From positions 124,001-188,000 of the forward strand of contig NZ_AP027055.1 in the NCBI RefSeq assembly GCF_027924905.1: a DNA stretch of 64,000 nucleotides, written 5' to 3'. Every line of letters starts with the position of its first letter. The first letter of the stretch is position 1. Position numbers and translations under genes: made by a program. The notes beneath the pieces were generated by a model that saw only the letters and a list, made by a program, of their open reading frames with translations, searched no databases and was not told the DNA's origin. Origin of the DNA: Limnohabitans sp. INBF002 (GTDB lineage: Bacteria; Pseudomonadota; Gammaproteobacteria; Burkholderiales; Burkholderiaceae_C). Positions 8,287-19,619 of this stretch are shown piece after piece.

Positions 8287-8970
8287 ATGACTGTCAATTT
8301 GACTTCTGCAGACGGCTTTGTTTTTCCGGCCTATGTGGCGCAACCCAAGGGTACGCCCAAAGGCGCGGTGGTGGTCGTACAAGAGATTTTTGGTGTCAAC
8401 GCGCACATCCGTGAAGTGGCCGATGGCTATGCCGCGCAAGGTTATTTGGCCGTGGCACCCGCCACGTTCCACCGAGCCAAACATGGCGTGGAGCTGGGCT
8501 ACACGCCCGAAGACATGCAAGCCGGCATGGCGCTGAAAGCAGCGATCGAGTCCTTGCCTGCGCCAGGCGTGATGGCCGACATTCAAGCTGCGGTGGACTA
8601 CGCCGCTAAGACCAGCGGCGGCAAAGTCGGCATCGTGGGCTATTGCTGGGGCGGTTTGTTGGCGTGGCGTGCAGCGGCTTTGGTGACAGGCCTGAGCGCT
8701 GCCGTGCCTTATTACGGGGGGGGCTCAACGACGGACGAGGAAATCGCACGTCATCCCCATTGCCCCGTGCTGGCGCATTACGCAGAAGAAGACCACTGGA
8801 TTCCGCTAGAGACGGTGGAAAAGTTCAAGCACGCGCACCCTGAGGTGGCGGTGCATTTGTATCCCGCCAATCACGGCTTCAATTGCGACCACCGCGGTGC
8901 TTACCAAGAAGCGTCAGCCAAGTTGGCGTTGGTACGAACCTTGGCTTTCTTTGGCAAACACCTGGGCTAA
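8287..8970 (+). CDS. Dienelactone hydrolase family protein
   Basis: Cytosolic alpha/beta-hydrolase with a cysteine nucleophile, 227 residues. The triad is visible: Cys120 in GYCWGG, Asp169 in EEDHW and His196 in NHGFNC, with the Glu of QEIFG (33-36) that orients the cysteine in true dienelactone hydrolases. Family members open cyclic lactones in chlorocatechol breakdown, yet single-copy chromosomal versions such as this often act on other esters, and no catechol-pathway gene is adjacent. AAGGAGATCTCAAG before the ATG is a strong ribosome-binding site. The 116-bp gap to the SDR start must hold both divergent promoters. Confidence 0.9.
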   Translation: MTVNLTSADGFVFPAYVAQPKGTPKGAVVVVQEIFGVNAHIREVADGYAAQGYLAVAPATFHRAKHGVELGYTPEDMQAGMALKAAIESLPAPGVMADIQAAVDYAAKTSGGKVGIVGYCWGGLLAWRAAALVTGLSAAVPYYGGGSTTDEEIARHPHCPVLAHYAEEDHWIPLETVEKFKHAHPEVAVHLYPANHGFNCDHRGAYQEASAKLALVRTLAFFGKHLG

Positions 8971-8973
8971 GCG

Positions 8974-9545
8974 TCAATCGATTTGGGGGTTGCGCGCACT
9001 GCGCAGCACGCCCATGGCGGCATGGAAAAACGCCACCACCACAAAGCAGCCCATGAAGTCACCCAATGCCATGGCGGCGCTTTTGTGCCAAAGCTCTTCA
9101 CTCGTGGTGACCCCTTGCGCGAGATACAGCCAGTTGTGAACCAAGCCGTTCAGGACACTGGCCACGACCGACAACACCACGATGTGCTGATACCGTAAGT
9201 TGCTGAGATTTTTGCGGATGTGGAACAAACGCATGACCCCTAACGTCGCAATTGGGTAGGTCATCAAGCTCACAAAAGCGAAGTAAACAATGGCCGTCAT
9301 CGGCTTGTCTGGCCAAATGCTCGCGCCTAAATGCACGCTGACCACCATGATGCCCACGATGGCGGGTAAACGTCCGACCAGCACGGCTAAAAGCTTGACA
9401 CCTGCAGGCAAGAACAACAGGCTGATGCCAGCAGAGTAGACAAACAATGCGTCAAAGTACTGGTTCAGTCGAAAAGACACATTGAAAAGCAAGCCCGAAA
9501 TCACCGCGATGGCGATGTGTGACCTGCGAATTTCAGGCAAATGCA

Positions 9546-9546
<1 letters not shown>
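8974..9546 (-). CDS. Membrane protein of unknown function, coupled to hemB
   Basis: A 190-residue protein with about five to six hydrophobic segments and a short basic N-terminus. Its layout (VSFRLNQYFDALFVYSAGISLLFLPAG near the N-terminus) recalls the N-terminal part of MASE1-like sensory membrane domains, but no signalling domain follows, so I leave the function open. The ATG at 9546 overlaps the hemB stop as TGATG, pointing to translational coupling within one transcript. Convergent with the dienelactone hydrolase gene only 3 bp away. Confidence 0.7.
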
Positions 9547-10644
<1,098 letters not shown>

Positions 10645-10650
10645 GCATTC

Positions 10651-10747
10651 GGGCAGCTTGCTGCTCCCCGCTTTTCCTCCCTAAGCGGGCACCTTGCGCG
10701 TCAAAGCTGCCAGGTGACTTGGCCCGACCTCGTGTCGGGCTTTTTTT
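10651..10747 (+). ncRNA. Candidate small RNA with pyrimidine-rich hairpin loop
   Basis: About 97 nt between a good sigma-70-like promoter and a strong terminator. An outer stem GGCAGCTT (10652-10659)/AAGCTGCC (10704-10711) encloses an inner hairpin CCCGCTT (10667-10673)/AAGCGGG (10683-10689) whose 9-nt loop is TTCCTCCCT. That loop is complementary to Shine-Dalgarno sequences (GGGAGG), a design known from several proteobacterial regulatory sRNAs. The terminator hairpin is GCCCGAC-ctcgt-GTCGGGC followed by seven T. No protein frame is supported here. Alternatively this is an attenuated leader of hemJ, but hemJ seems to have its own start signal. Confidence 0.55.
10722..10747 (+). terminator. 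Rho-independent terminator upstream of hemJ
   Basis: Seven-base stem GCCCGAC/GTCGGGC, 5-nt loop, then seven T (10741-10747). It ends 21 nt before the hemJ ATG. Confidence 0.85.
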
Positions 10748-10756
10748 GAGCGCGGC

Positions 10757-10762
10757 TAAACT
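10757..10762 (+). promoter_or_regulatory. Possible -10 of a leaderless hemJ promoter
   Basis: TAAACT ends exactly 6 nt before the hemJ ATG at 10769, with no Shine-Dalgarno sequence and a terminator immediately upstream, so transcription would have to start at or near the start codon. Confidence 0.4.
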
Positions 10763-10768
10763 GGTCCT

Positions 10769-11197
10769 ATGCTTTGGATCAAATCTTTTCACATCATCTT
10801 CGTGGCCAGCTGGTTTGCGGGCTTGTTTTACTTACCTCGCATTTTTGTGAACTTGGCGCAAGTTGAGCCTAGGTCCGAGGCAGAAGAGGCGCGTTTGTTG
10901 CTGATGGCGCGCAAGTTGATGCGTTTCACCACCTTGTTGATGATTCCTGCCGTGGGCCTGGGTTTGTGGCTTTGGCTGGGCGTTGGTATTGGCATGGGCC
11001 CTGGCAATGGCTGGATGCATGCCAAGCTGACGGTGGTGCTGCTGGCGCTGGGCTACCACCATGGCTGTGGCCGCCTGCTTCGCAAATTTGAAACCCGAAC
11101 CAACACCCGTGGCCACGTGTGGTACCGCTGGTTCAACGAGATTCCGGTGGTCTTGCTGACCATTGCCGTGATCTTGGTGGTCGTCAAACCTTTCTAA
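10769..11197 (+). CDS. hemJ: Protoporphyrinogen IX oxidase HemJ
   Basis: Membrane enzyme that oxidises protoporphyrinogen IX to protoporphyrin IX, the penultimate heme step, in bacteria lacking HemG and HemY. The 142-residue product has four hydrophobic segments and the family signatures: the N-terminal MLWIKSFHIIFVASWFAGLF with its conserved histidine (His8) and WMHAKLTVVLLALGYHH (residues 82-98) with the conserved lysine. Length is normal for the family (UPF0093). Annotation pipelines often call it CopD-like. Its position opposite hemB supports the heme role. Confidence 0.9.
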   Translation: MLWIKSFHIIFVASWFAGLFYLPRIFVNLAQVEPRSEAEEARLLLMARKLMRFTTLLMIPAVGLGLWLWLGVGIGMGPGNGWMHAKLTVVLLALGYHHGCGRLLRKFETRTNTRGHVWYRWFNEIPVVLLTIAVILVVVKPF

Positions 11198-11213
11198 AAA
11201 ACACGCTTGGCCC

Positions 11214-12311
11214 ATGCGTAAAACCTCCGCTTGGCCTCTGTCGCAAATGTGCGTGGCGTTGATCGTCTACGCCAGTCTGTATCCGTTTGACCATTGGCGG
11301 GATCAAGGCATTTGGTCTTGGTCGTTCTTAACTGCACCTTGGCCCAAGTATTGGCTGGGCTTTGATGTGGTGGCAAACGTCCTCGGCTATGCCCCGTTGG
11401 GTTTTTTTCTGACCCTGAGCGCCATGCGCATGGGCTGGCAAACGCGCGTGGTCACGCTTTCGACCCTGGCGGCGGCTGTTTTGTCATTGGCGATGGAGGG
11501 TTTGCAAAGCTACTTGCCTGCGCGCGTGCCCTCGTTGCCTGACTTTTTGCTCAACACGCTGGGGGCATGGATCGGCGCCGTGTTGGCGAGCTCCTTGGAA
11601 CATTTGGGTTTGCTGCGCCGATGGAGCCAATTCCGTGAACGTTGGTTTGTCCGCGACGCTTATATGGCCTTGGTGTTGATGGCGGTGTGGCCTGCTGCGT
11701 TGCTCTTTCCAGTGGCTGTGCCTTTGGGCTTGGGCCAAGTGTGGGAGCGTGTGGAAGACGCGCTGACCAGTGCATTTGATGCCACGCCGTTTGAAGATTG
11801 GATTCCCCTGCGCGCGTTTGAACTAGAGCCATTGCTGCCGGGTGCCGAGTTGTTGTGTGTGATGTTGGGCTTGCTCGTGCCTTGCTTGCTGGGATTTGGT
11901 GTGATTCGCCAAGCCGGGCAACGCTTTTTGTACATGCTGTTGGTGCTGTGCATGGCCTTGGGCGTGAGCGCTTTATCCGCTGCGTTGAGCTACGGCCCAG
12001 TACATGCTTGGACTTGGCTGGATTTGCCTGTGATGTTGGGTCTCCTTTTTGGCGGTGTGGTGGCCTTGTTCTTTTTACCGCTGTCGGCCCGTACGGCTTG
12101 GACGTTTTTGTTGCTCGCGCTGCTTGTGCAGCAAAGTGTGCTGAACCAATCGCCGGAAAGCGCTTACTTCGCGCAAACTTTGCAAACTTGGGAGCAAGGC
12201 CGTTTCATCCGTTTTCACGGACTTGTGCAATGGCTGGGCTGGCTGTGGCCCTATGCCGTGCTGATGCTGGCGCTGGTGCGTGTGTCGCGCGATCGCAGCA
12301 CCCAAAACTAA
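11214..12311 (+). CDS. VanZ-like family membrane protein
   Basis: A 365-residue membrane protein with about ten hydrophobic segments. The N-terminal third matches the VanZ-like pattern: SLYPFDHW near the start, then DVVANVLGYAPLGFF, AMEGLQSYLPARVPSLPDFLLNTLGAWIGA. VanZ itself confers low-level teicoplanin resistance in enterococci, but proteobacterial relatives are of unknown role, probably in envelope biology. The C-terminal part is unassigned. It follows hemJ by 16 bp and is probably co-transcribed with it. No good Shine-Dalgarno is visible before the ATG. Confidence 0.8.
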   Translation: MRKTSAWPLSQMCVALIVYASLYPFDHWRDQGIWSWSFLTAPWPKYWLGFDVVANVLGYAPLGFFLTLSAMRMGWQTRVVTLSTLAAAVLSLAMEGLQSYLPARVPSLPDFLLNTLGAWIGAVLASSLEHLGLLRRWSQFRERWFVRDAYMALVLMAVWPAALLFPVAVPLGLGQVWERVEDALTSAFDATPFEDWIPLRAFELEPLLPGAELLCVMLGLLVPCLLGFGVIRQAGQRFLYMLLVLCMALGVSALSAALSYGPVHAWTWLDLPVMLGLLFGGVVALFFLPLSARTAWTFLLLALLVQQSVLNQSPESAYFAQTLQTWEQGRFIRFHGLVQWLGWLWPYAVLMLALVRVSRDRSTQN

Positions 12312-12314
12312 AAT
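12309..12314 (+). promoter_or_regulatory. Possible -10 of a leaderless promoter for the 2Fe-2S protein gene
   Basis: TAAAAT, overlapping the stop codon of the VanZ-like gene, ends 6 nt before the ATG at 12321; no Shine-Dalgarno sequence. Confidence 0.4.
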
Positions 12315-12320
12315 TCACCT

Positions 12321-12656
12321 ATGACACAAACTTCTTATTACAAACACCACATCTTTTTCTGCCTGAATCAGCGTGAGAACGGCCAAGATTGCTGCGCCAA
12401 CCATGGCGCGCAAGAAGCGTTTGACCACTGCAAAGCCCAAGTCAAGGCAGCGGGCCTTGCGGGCGTAGGCGGCGTGCGGGTGAACAAAGCGGGCTGCTTA
12501 GACCGCTGCGCAGGCGGTCCCGTGGCGGTGGTGTATCCAGAGGGCGTTTGGTACACCGTGATGGATCAAAGCGATGTGAACGAAATCGTTGAAAGCCACC
12601 TGAAGAACGGCCAAGTGGTCGAGCGCTTGGTGGTGCCCGCCCACGTGGGGCGTTGA
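12321..12656 (+). CDS. Thioredoxin-like [2Fe-2S] ferredoxin family protein
   Basis: A 111-residue soluble protein. The four cysteines of the thioredoxin-like ferredoxin fold are visible: the first pair in FFCLNQRENGQDCC near residues 14-25 and the second in KAGCLDRCAGGP near residues 60-65. Such proteins are small electron carriers; the partner is unknown. It sits between the VanZ-like gene and an alpha/beta hydrolase, 7 bp upstream of the latter, a pair often found together in Comamonadaceae-like genomes by my recollection. Confidence 0.85.
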   Translation: MTQTSYYKHHIFFCLNQRENGQDCCANHGAQEAFDHCKAQVKAAGLAGVGGVRVNKAGCLDRCAGGPVAVVYPEGVWYTVMDQSDVNEIVESHLKNGQVVERLVVPAHVGR

Positions 12657-12663
12657 GGCAGTC

Positions 12664-13287
12664 ATGAATTCACAAACCCAAAAAATCACCCTTCAAGGCG
12701 AAGCGGGTGTCATTGAAGCTTTGCGTGACGAGCCCGAGGGCGTGTCGCGTGGCGTGGCCATCGTGGCGCACCCGCACCCTTTGTTTGGCGGCACCATGGA
12801 CAACAAAGTGGTGCAAACACTGGCGCGTGCCTTTGTGCAATGCGGCTGGACGGTGGTGCGTTTTAATTTTCGCGGCGTCGGCGCGTCGGCGGGCGAGCAC
12901 GATGCAGGTGCTGGCGAAGCGCGCGACTTTTCGCGCGTGGTTGAGCAAGTGGCACCGACCGGGCCGCTGGCCATTGCGGGCTTCTCGTTTGGCTCTTTTG
13001 TGGCCAGCCATGCTTTGGCTGAGCTGCACACGCACCGCGTGATTGAGAAGGTGGCCTTCGTTGGGACTGCGGCGCAGCGCTTCACTGTCGCACCTGTGGC
13101 ACCCGAGTTGCATGACAAAACCTTGGTGGTGCATGGCGAGCAAGACGACACCGTGTCATTGGCTTCCGTCATGGATTGGGCGCGTCCACAAAGCCTGCCG
13201 GTGACGGTGGTGCCTGGTGGTGGCCATTTCTTTCATGGACAATTGCCGCTTCTCAAGAATTTAGTAGTGCGTCATTTGCAGGGCTAA
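12664..13287 (+). CDS. Alpha/beta hydrolase
   Basis: A 207-residue cytosolic hydrolase of the short YfhR/CocE-related group. The oxyanion-hole segment HPHPLFGGTMDNKVV is at residues 36-50, the nucleophile is Ser108 in GFSFGS, and Asp161 (HGEQDD) and His188 (GGGHFFHG) complete the triad. Substrate is not predictable. It is 7 bp downstream of the 2Fe-2S protein gene, and a terminator overlaps its stop codon, so it closes that transcription unit. Confidence 0.85.
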   Translation: MNSQTQKITLQGEAGVIEALRDEPEGVSRGVAIVAHPHPLFGGTMDNKVVQTLARAFVQCGWTVVRFNFRGVGASAGEHDAGAGEARDFSRVVEQVAPTGPLAIAGFSFGSFVASHALAELHTHRVIEKVAFVGTAAQRFTVAPVAPELHDKTLVVHGEQDDTVSLASVMDWARPQSLPVTVVPGGGHFFHGQLPLLKNLVVRHLQG

Positions 13288-13317
13288 GCCCTGCTAGCGC
13301 TTGCGGGGCTTTTGCTT
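13287..13317 (+). terminator. Terminator after the alpha/beta hydrolase gene
   Basis: AGCCCTGC (13287-13294) pairs with GCGGGGCT (13303-13310) with one G-T pair, then TTTTGCTT. Confidence 0.7.
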
Positions 13318-13364
13318 AAAAAGCGAGCCCAATTCTTTGGCTCATTTTTCATCTGAAGACCGTC

Positions 13365-14528
13365 ATGACACGATTCCTGCGCACCACTTTCATCGGCTTT
13401 TTGATGGGCTTGACTTGCGTGTTTCAAGCGCAGGCACAAGTGCCGCAGCCACCTGAAATTGCGGCACGTGCGTATTTGCTGGTGGATTTGACGGCGCAGC
13501 AAACCTTGGCGGAGTTGGATGCCGATAAGCCGATTGAGCAAGCGTCGCTGACGAAGTTGATGACCGCCTACATCGTGTTTGATGCGCTCAAGGCCAAAAA
13601 AATCAGTCTGCAACAAACCTTTGGCGTGAGCGAGCGCGCATGGAAGATGCCCGGCTCGCGCATGTTCATTGATCCCAAGATGAAAGTGCCTGTTGAAGAC
13701 CTCATCAAAGGCATGATTGTTCAGTCTGGCAACGATGCCACCATGGCTTTGGCCGAAGGTGTGGGCGGCACGGTGGAGCACTTTGTGCAGATGATGAATG
13801 CCCAAGCCAAAGTGCTCGGCATGAAATCCACCGGTTACAAAAACCCAGAAGGCTTGACCGAGCCCGGTCACACCACCACCGCGCGTGACCTGAGCATCTT
13901 GGCGGGTCGCTTGATGCAAGACTTTCCGGATTACGTGGGCTACTACGCCATCAAAAAATACCGCTATCCCGGCACACCTGCGGCCAATGAAAGCAACCGC
14001 AACTTGCTGTTGTCTCGCGACCCCAGTGTGGATGGCTTGAAAACAGGCCACACCGATGCTGCGGGCTTTTGTTTGATTGCCACCGCAAAGCGTGACGCAC
14101 CAGGCGTGGGTCAACGTCGTTTGTTGTCGATTGTGTTGGGGGCTTCCAGCGAGAACGCGCGAGCCACTGAATCGCAAAAGCTGCTGAACTGGGGTTACAC
14201 CGCGTTTGACGCCATCAAGTTGTTTGATGCGAACCAAGCGGTGGTCACGCCCAATGTTTGGAAGGGTCGTGGCAACCAAGTCAAATTGGGCCGCTTCGCG
14301 CCCATCGTGGTGGCGGTGCCGGCTGGCGCTGCTGGGCGCATTCAAACCCAAGTGGCCCGCCCTGAGCCTTTGGTTGCGCCACTCAACCGGGGCCAAACCG
14401 TGGGTGCTTTGAAGGTCACTCTGGACCAGAAGCCGCTGGTGGATGTGCCTTTGTTAGTGCTCGAAACCGTCGAACAAGCAGGTTTCGTGGGCCGTGCTTG
14501 GGATGCCGTGCGCTTGTGGGTCAAGTAA
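13365..14528 (+). CDS. dacC: D-alanyl-D-alanine carboxypeptidase (PBP5/6 type)
   Basis: Low-molecular-weight PBP that trims the terminal D-Ala from peptidoglycan pentapeptides; periplasmic and held to the membrane. The 387-residue product has a signal peptide (cleavage near FQAQA, residue 24), then SLTK with the acylated Ser61, SGN at 121-123 and KTG at 226-228. The C-terminal PBP5 beta domain follows (about residues 275-370), and the last residues RAWDAVRLWVK can form the amphipathic membrane anchor. The symbol dacA would serve equally well. It lies alone between a terminator and the str operon promoter. Confidence 0.93.
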   Translation: MTRFLRTTFIGFLMGLTCVFQAQAQVPQPPEIAARAYLLVDLTAQQTLAELDADKPIEQASLTKLMTAYIVFDALKAKKISLQQTFGVSERAWKMPGSRMFIDPKMKVPVEDLIKGMIVQSGNDATMALAEGVGGTVEHFVQMMNAQAKVLGMKSTGYKNPEGLTEPGHTTTARDLSILAGRLMQDFPDYVGYYAIKKYRYPGTPAANESNRNLLLSRDPSVDGLKTGHTDAAGFCLIATAKRDAPGVGQRRLLSIVLGASSENARATESQKLLNWGYTAFDAIKLFDANQAVVTPNVWKGRGNQVKLGRFAPIVVAVPAGAAGRIQTQVARPEPLVAPLNRGQTVGALKVTLDQKPLVDVPLLVLETVEQAGFVGRAWDAVRLWVK

Positions 14529-14556
14529 GCGCTATTTGAGGCATTTCGGCCTAGAT

Positions 14557-14585
14557 TTGCCTCCCCCTCCCGATGCTGATACACT
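14557..14585 (+). promoter_or_regulatory. Candidate str operon promoter
   Basis: TTGCCT (14557-14562), 17-nt spacer, TACACT (14580-14585). The leader that follows contains the perfect inverted repeat TTCGGAA-T-TTCCGAA (14595-14609), about 50 nt before rpsL. Confidence 0.5.
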
Positions 14586-14656
14586 AGAAGGCTTTTCGGA
14601 ATTTCCGAAGGGATTCACGTTTTCTTTTTAATTCAAACGTTTAGGGACGTTTTTCA

Positions 14657-15034
14657 ATGCCAACCATCAATCAACTGGTGCGTCAGGGGCGCGAGGTCGA
14701 AACGACCAAGTCTAAAAGCCCTGCGATGCAAAATTCTCCACAACGTCGTGGCGTGTGCACCCGTGTGTACACCACGACTCCTAAGAAGCCTAACTCTGCG
14801 CTGCGTAAAGTTGCCAAAGTTCGCTTGACCAACGGTTTCGAAGTCATTTCGTACATCGGCGGTGAAGGTCACAACTTGCAAGAACATAGCGTCGTGCTCG
14901 TGCGCGGCGGTCGTGTCAAAGACTTGCCAGGTGTTCGTTACCACATCGTGCGCGGTTCGCTCGATTTGCAAGGTGTTAAAGACCGTAAGCAATCGCGTTC
15001 TAAGTACGGCGCTAAAAAGCCTAAGGCTAAGTAA
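14657..15034 (+). CDS. rpsL: 30S ribosomal protein S12
   Basis: First gene of the str operon; S12 lines the decoding centre of the 30S subunit. It is 125 residues, the usual betaproteobacterial length. The decoding loops are wild type for streptomycin response: [12 protein letters not shown] around the Lys43 position and PGVRYH around Lys88. The C-terminus [11 protein letters not shown] is normal. Leader hairpin and promoter lie just upstream. Confidence 0.98.
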   Translation: MPTINQLVRQGREVETTKSKSPAMQNSPQRRGVCTRVYTTTPKKPNSALRKVAKVRLTNGFEVISYIGGEGHNLQEHSVVLVRGGRVKDLPGVRYHIVRGSLDLQGVKDRKQSRSKYGAKKPKAK

Positions 15035-15182
15035 GCACTGGTCTTTTGATCAAACAGGTGCTGTTTCCCGCGTGGCGCGGTGAATCAGCGTAGTGACCCG
15101 CTGTGGGTCGAGTAAGTGAAAACCAAAATGGTTTTTGCGGTGTCTGAAAAAGATGCCAACTGAAGCAAATAAGAGGTGAAAT

Positions 15183-15653
15183 ATGCCACGTCGTCGCGAA
15201 GTCCCTAAACGTGAAATCTTGCCGGATCCAAAGTACGGCAATGTTGAGCTGTCCAAATTCATGAACGTGATCATGGAAGGCGGCAAGAAAGCTGTTGCTG
15301 AGCGCATCATTTATGGTGCCTTGGAGCAAATCGAACAAAAATCGGGCAAAGATCCGCTCGAGTTGTTCACTGTGGCCATCAACAACGTCAAGCCCATGGT
15401 GGAAGTTAAATCCCGCCGCGTGGGTGGTGCCAACTACCAGGTGCCCGTTGAAGTCCGCCCTGTCCGTCGCTTGGCTTTGTCCATGCGCTGGTTGAAAGAA
15501 GCCGCCCGCAAGCGCGGTGAAAAGTCCATGGCCTTGCGCTTGGCCAACGAATTGTTGGAAGCCTCTGAAGGTCGTGGCGGTGCCATGAAAAAGCGTGACG
15601 AAGTTCACCGCATGGCCGAAGCCAACAAGGCATTCAGCCACTTCCGCTTCTAA
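15183..15653 (+). CDS. rpsG: 30S ribosomal protein S7
   Basis: A 156-residue S7 that nucleates assembly of the 30S head. Starts with the standard [28 protein letters not shown] before the ATG is a good ribosome-binding site. The 148-bp gap after rpsL contains small hairpins such as GACCC-gctgt-GGGTC (around 15107-15121), the place where S7 represses its operon in E. coli, though I cannot match the E. coli site itself. Confidence 0.98.
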   Translation: MPRRREVPKREILPDPKYGNVELSKFMNVIMEGGKKAVAERIIYGALEQIEQKSGKDPLELFTVAINNVKPMVEVKSRRVGGANYQVPVEVRPVRRLALSMRWLKEAARKRGEKSMALRLANELLEASEGRGGAMKKRDEVHRMAEANKAFSHFRF

Positions 15654-15668
15654 ATTCAAAGGTAAAAA

Positions 15669-17771
15669 ATGGCTCGCAATACCCCCATTGAGCGCTATCG
15701 CAACATTGGTATTTCAGCGCACATTGACGCTGGTAAAACCACCACGACAGAGCGTATTCTTTTTTACACCGGTGTGAACCACAAGATTGGTGAAGTGCAT
15801 GATGGCGCCGCCACCATGGACTGGATGGAGCAAGAGCAAGAGCGTGGCATCACGATCACTTCTGCTGCGACCACTTGTTTCTGGAAGGGCATGGATGGCT
15901 CTTTCGCTGACCACCGCATCAACATCATTGACACCCCTGGCCACGTTGACTTCACGATTGAAGTTGAGCGTTCTATGCGTGTGCTCGACGGTGCTTGCAT
16001 GGTTTACTGCGCGGTGGGTGGCGTTCAGCCCCAATCCGAAACCGTGTGGCGTCAAGCTAACAAGTACAAAGTGCCACGTTTGGCCTTTGTGAACAAGATG
16101 GACCGTACAGGTGCTAACTTCTTCAAGGTCGTGGACCAGATGAAATTGCGCTTGAAGGCCAATCCTGTGCCAATCGTGATCCCAATCGGCGCTGAAGACA
16201 ACTTCAAAGGCGTGGTTGACCTTCGCAAAATGAAAGCCATCATTTGGGACGAAGCGTCTCAAGGTATGAAGTTCACTTTCGAAGAAATTCCAGCCGACTT
16301 GGTGGAATTGGCCAAAGAGTGGCGCGAAAAGATGGTGGAAGCTGCGGCTGAAGCCTCGGAAGAGTTGATGAACAAGTACCTCGAAGAAGGTGACTTGACT
16401 GAAGAAGAAATCACACACGGTCTTCGTGTGCGCACCATCAACAGCGAAATTCAACCGATGTTGTGCGGTACAGCGTTCAAGAACAAGGGCGTTCAACGTA
16501 TGTTGGATGCTGTGCTTGAGTTGATGCCTTCTCCATTGGACGTGAAAGCGATCAAGGGCTTCGACGAAGACGAAAAAGAAGTGATCCGTAAAGCGGATGA
16601 CAACGAGAAGTTCTCGGCTTTGGCGTTCAAGTTGATGACCGATCCATTTGTGGGTCAGTTGACTTTCGTGCGCGTTTACTCTGGCGTTCTGAAAAAGGGC
16701 GACACGGTGTACAACCCCGTGCGCGGCAAGAAAGAGCGTATCGGTCGTATCGTGCAAATGCACGCCAACAATCGTGAAGAAGTCGACGAAATTCGTGCGG
16801 GCGACATCGCTGCTTGCGTGGGCTTGAAAGACGTCACGACCGGTGAAACTTTGTGCGATCCAGCAGCCGTGATCACCTTGGAGCGCATGGTGTTCCCTGA
16901 CTCCGTGATCCGCCAAGCTGTTGAGCCAAAAACAAAAGCTGACCAAGAAAAAATGGGCATGGCTTTGTCTCGTTTGGCTGCAGAAGATCCTTCTTTCCGC
17001 GTGCAAACCGACGAAGAATCTGGCCAGACCATCATCGGTGGTCAGGGCGAATTGCACTTGGAAATTATTGTCGACCGCATGAAGCGCGAATTCGGCGTGG
17101 AAGCCAACGTGGGCAAGCCTCAAGTGGCTTACCGCGAAACCATTCGCAAGACTGTGGAAGAGGCTGAAGGCAAGTTCGTGCGTCAGTCTGGCGGTAAAGG
17201 CCAGTACGGTCACGTGGTGCTCAAGGTTGAGCCTCAAGAAGCTGGTAAAGGCTTCGAGTTCGTTGACGCTATCAAGGGCGGTGTGGTTCCTCGCGAATAC
17301 ATCCCCGCGGTTGAAAAAGGCGTGATCGAAGCTTTGGGCCAAGGCGTGTTGGCTGGTTACCCAGTCGTTGACGTCAAGGTCACTCTGCACTTCGGTTCGT
17401 ACCATGATGTGGACTCGAACGAAATGGCTTTCAAAATGGCCGCCATCTTTGGTTTCAAAGAAGGTTGCCGCAAAGCTGGTCCCGTCATTCTGGAGCCCAT
17501 GATGGCTGTGGAAGTTGAGACGCCTGAAGACTACGCAGGTAGCGTGATGGGCGACTTGTCCTCACGTCGCGGCATGGTGCAAGGTATGGACGACATGGTC
17601 GGTGGCGGTAAAGCGATTAAAGCTGAAGTGCCGTTGTCTGAAATGTTCGGCTACTCAACCACACTGCGTTCGATGTCACAAGGCCGCGCGACTTACACGA
17701 TGGAATTCAAGCACTACGCTGAAGCCCCTCGTAACGTTGCGGAAGCCATCGTGGCCGCCCGCGCAAAATAA
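15669..17771 (+). CDS. fusA: Elongation factor G
   Basis: Translational GTPase that drives translocation and, with RRF, ribosome recycling; 700 residues. The G motifs are clear: AHIDAGKTT (G1), the switch [13 protein letters not shown] (G3) and NKMDRTG (G4), followed by domains [14 protein letters not shown] near the C-terminus is typical of bacterial EF-G 1. It starts 15 bp after rpsG with an AAAGGTAAAA ribosome-binding site. Codon use is strongly biased, as in neighbouring ribosomal genes. Confidence 0.98.
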   Translation: MARNTPIERYRNIGISAHIDAGKTTTTERILFYTGVNHKIGEVHDGAATMDWMEQEQERGITITSAATTCFWKGMDGSFADHRINIIDTPGHVDFTIEVERSMRVLDGACMVYCAVGGVQPQSETVWRQANKYKVPRLAFVNKMDRTGANFFKVVDQMKLRLKANPVPIVIPIGAEDNFKGVVDLRKMKAIIWDEASQGMKFTFEEIPADLVELAKEWREKMVEAAAEASEELMNKYLEEGDLTEEEITHGLRVRTINSEIQPMLCGTAFKNKGVQRMLDAVLELMPSPLDVKAIKGFDEDEKEVIRKADDNEKFSALAFKLMTDPFVGQLTFVRVYSGVLKKGDTVYNPVRGKKERIGRIVQMHANNREEVDEIRAGDIAACVGLKDVTTGETLCDPAAVITLERMVFPDSVIRQAVEPKTKADQEKMGMALSRLAAEDPSFRVQTDEESGQTIIGGQGELHLEIIVDRMKREFGVEANVGKPQVAYRETIRKTVEEAEGKFVRQSGGKGQYGHVVLKVEPQEAGKGFEFVDAIKGGVVPREYIPAVEKGVIEALGQGVLAGYPVVDVKVTLHFGSYHDVDSNEMAFKMAAIFGFKEGCRKAGPVILEPMMAVEVETPEDYAGSVMGDLSSRRGMVQGMDDMVGGGKAIKAEVPLSEMFGYSTTLRSMSQGRATYTMEFKHYAEAPRNVAEAIVAARAK

Positions 17772-17802
17772 AAACCCCATGGGGCTGCGTCAAGCGGCCC
17801 CT

Positions 17803-17862
17803 GTCTGCGACGATGCGCCGCCCTGTCACCCGTGCGGGGCGAATCAGCAGCATCGTGCAGAC
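17803..17862 (+). promoter_or_regulatory. Long hairpin in the fusA-tuf intergenic region
   Basis: GTCTGCgACGATGC (17803-17816) pairs with GCATCGTGCAGAC (17850-17862), 13 bp with one bulged G, and a GCCC/GGGC stem can form inside. No T-run follows, so it is not a simple terminator. Its place 40 nt before tuf suggests a processing site, RNA stabiliser or leader control of EF-Tu. Confidence 0.55.
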
Positions 17863-17902
17863 ATAAAACCTGTACACGGGCACTGCTCTTTGGAGAAAAG
17901 AA

Positions 17903-19093
<1,191 letters not shown>

Positions 19094-19106
19094 TCAAGGA
19101 ATTTAA

Positions 19107-19421
19107 ATGTCCTCGAAGCAAAAGATCCGCATCCGCCTGAAGGCGTTTGACTACAAATTGATCGACCAGTCTGCAGCTGAGATCGTTGACACTGCCAAGC
19201 GCACCGGCGCGATTGTCAAGGGCCCCGTGCCTTTGCCAACACGCATGAAGCGTTTTGACATCTTGCGTTCACCGCACGTCAACAAGACCAGCCGTGACCA
19301 GCTCGAAATCCGTACCCACCAGCGTTTGATGGACATCGTGGACCCAACTGATAAAACAGTTGACGCCTTGATGAAACTCGACCTGCCAGCGGGCGTGGAC
19401 GTCGAAATCAAATTGCAATAA
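19107..19421 (+). CDS. rpsJ: 30S ribosomal protein S10
   Basis: 104-residue S10, also the NusE transcription factor of antitermination complexes. The sequence begins [15 protein letters not shown] and contains the usual [18 protein letters not shown] block. The gene is placed directly behind tuf and is separated by almost 200 bp from rplC, so it probably belongs with the str transcript as much as with S10. Confidence 0.97.
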   Translation: MSSKQKIRIRLKAFDYKLIDQSAAEIVDTAKRTGAIVKGPVPLPTRMKRFDILRSPHVNKTSRDQLEIRTHQRLMDIVDPTDKTVDALMKLDLPAGVDVEIKLQ

Positions 19422-19488
19422 AAATTAAACGTTATTGTAGTTTTGGAGTGGGTGAATAGCCCATTCCAACCCCCGCGCCAACGAGTAG

Positions 19489-19518
19489 TTGCTCTTGGCG
19501 CGGTTTTCGCGATATACT
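19489..19518 (+). promoter_or_regulatory. Candidate promoter between rpsJ and rplC
   Basis: TTGCTC (19489-19494), 18-nt spacer, TATACT (19513-19518). It is followed by a hairpin CTCCGT-gcaatttgt-ACGGAG in the leader. This would make rplC to rpsQ a separately driven unit. Confidence 0.5.
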
Positions 19519-19619
19519 CGCGGGCTCCGTGCAATTTGTACGGAGATTTATCAACCGTCTTTCACATAAAAACGTAACTGCCAATTGAAGTGGTTGCGGT
19601 GAGAGTTTTGGAGAAAACA

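Noticed and set aside
15714-17405. 563-residue open frame antisense to fusA
   Set aside because: Long antisense frames are common opposite highly biased genes; the translation is His/Val/Phe-rich, has no family signature and no start signal.
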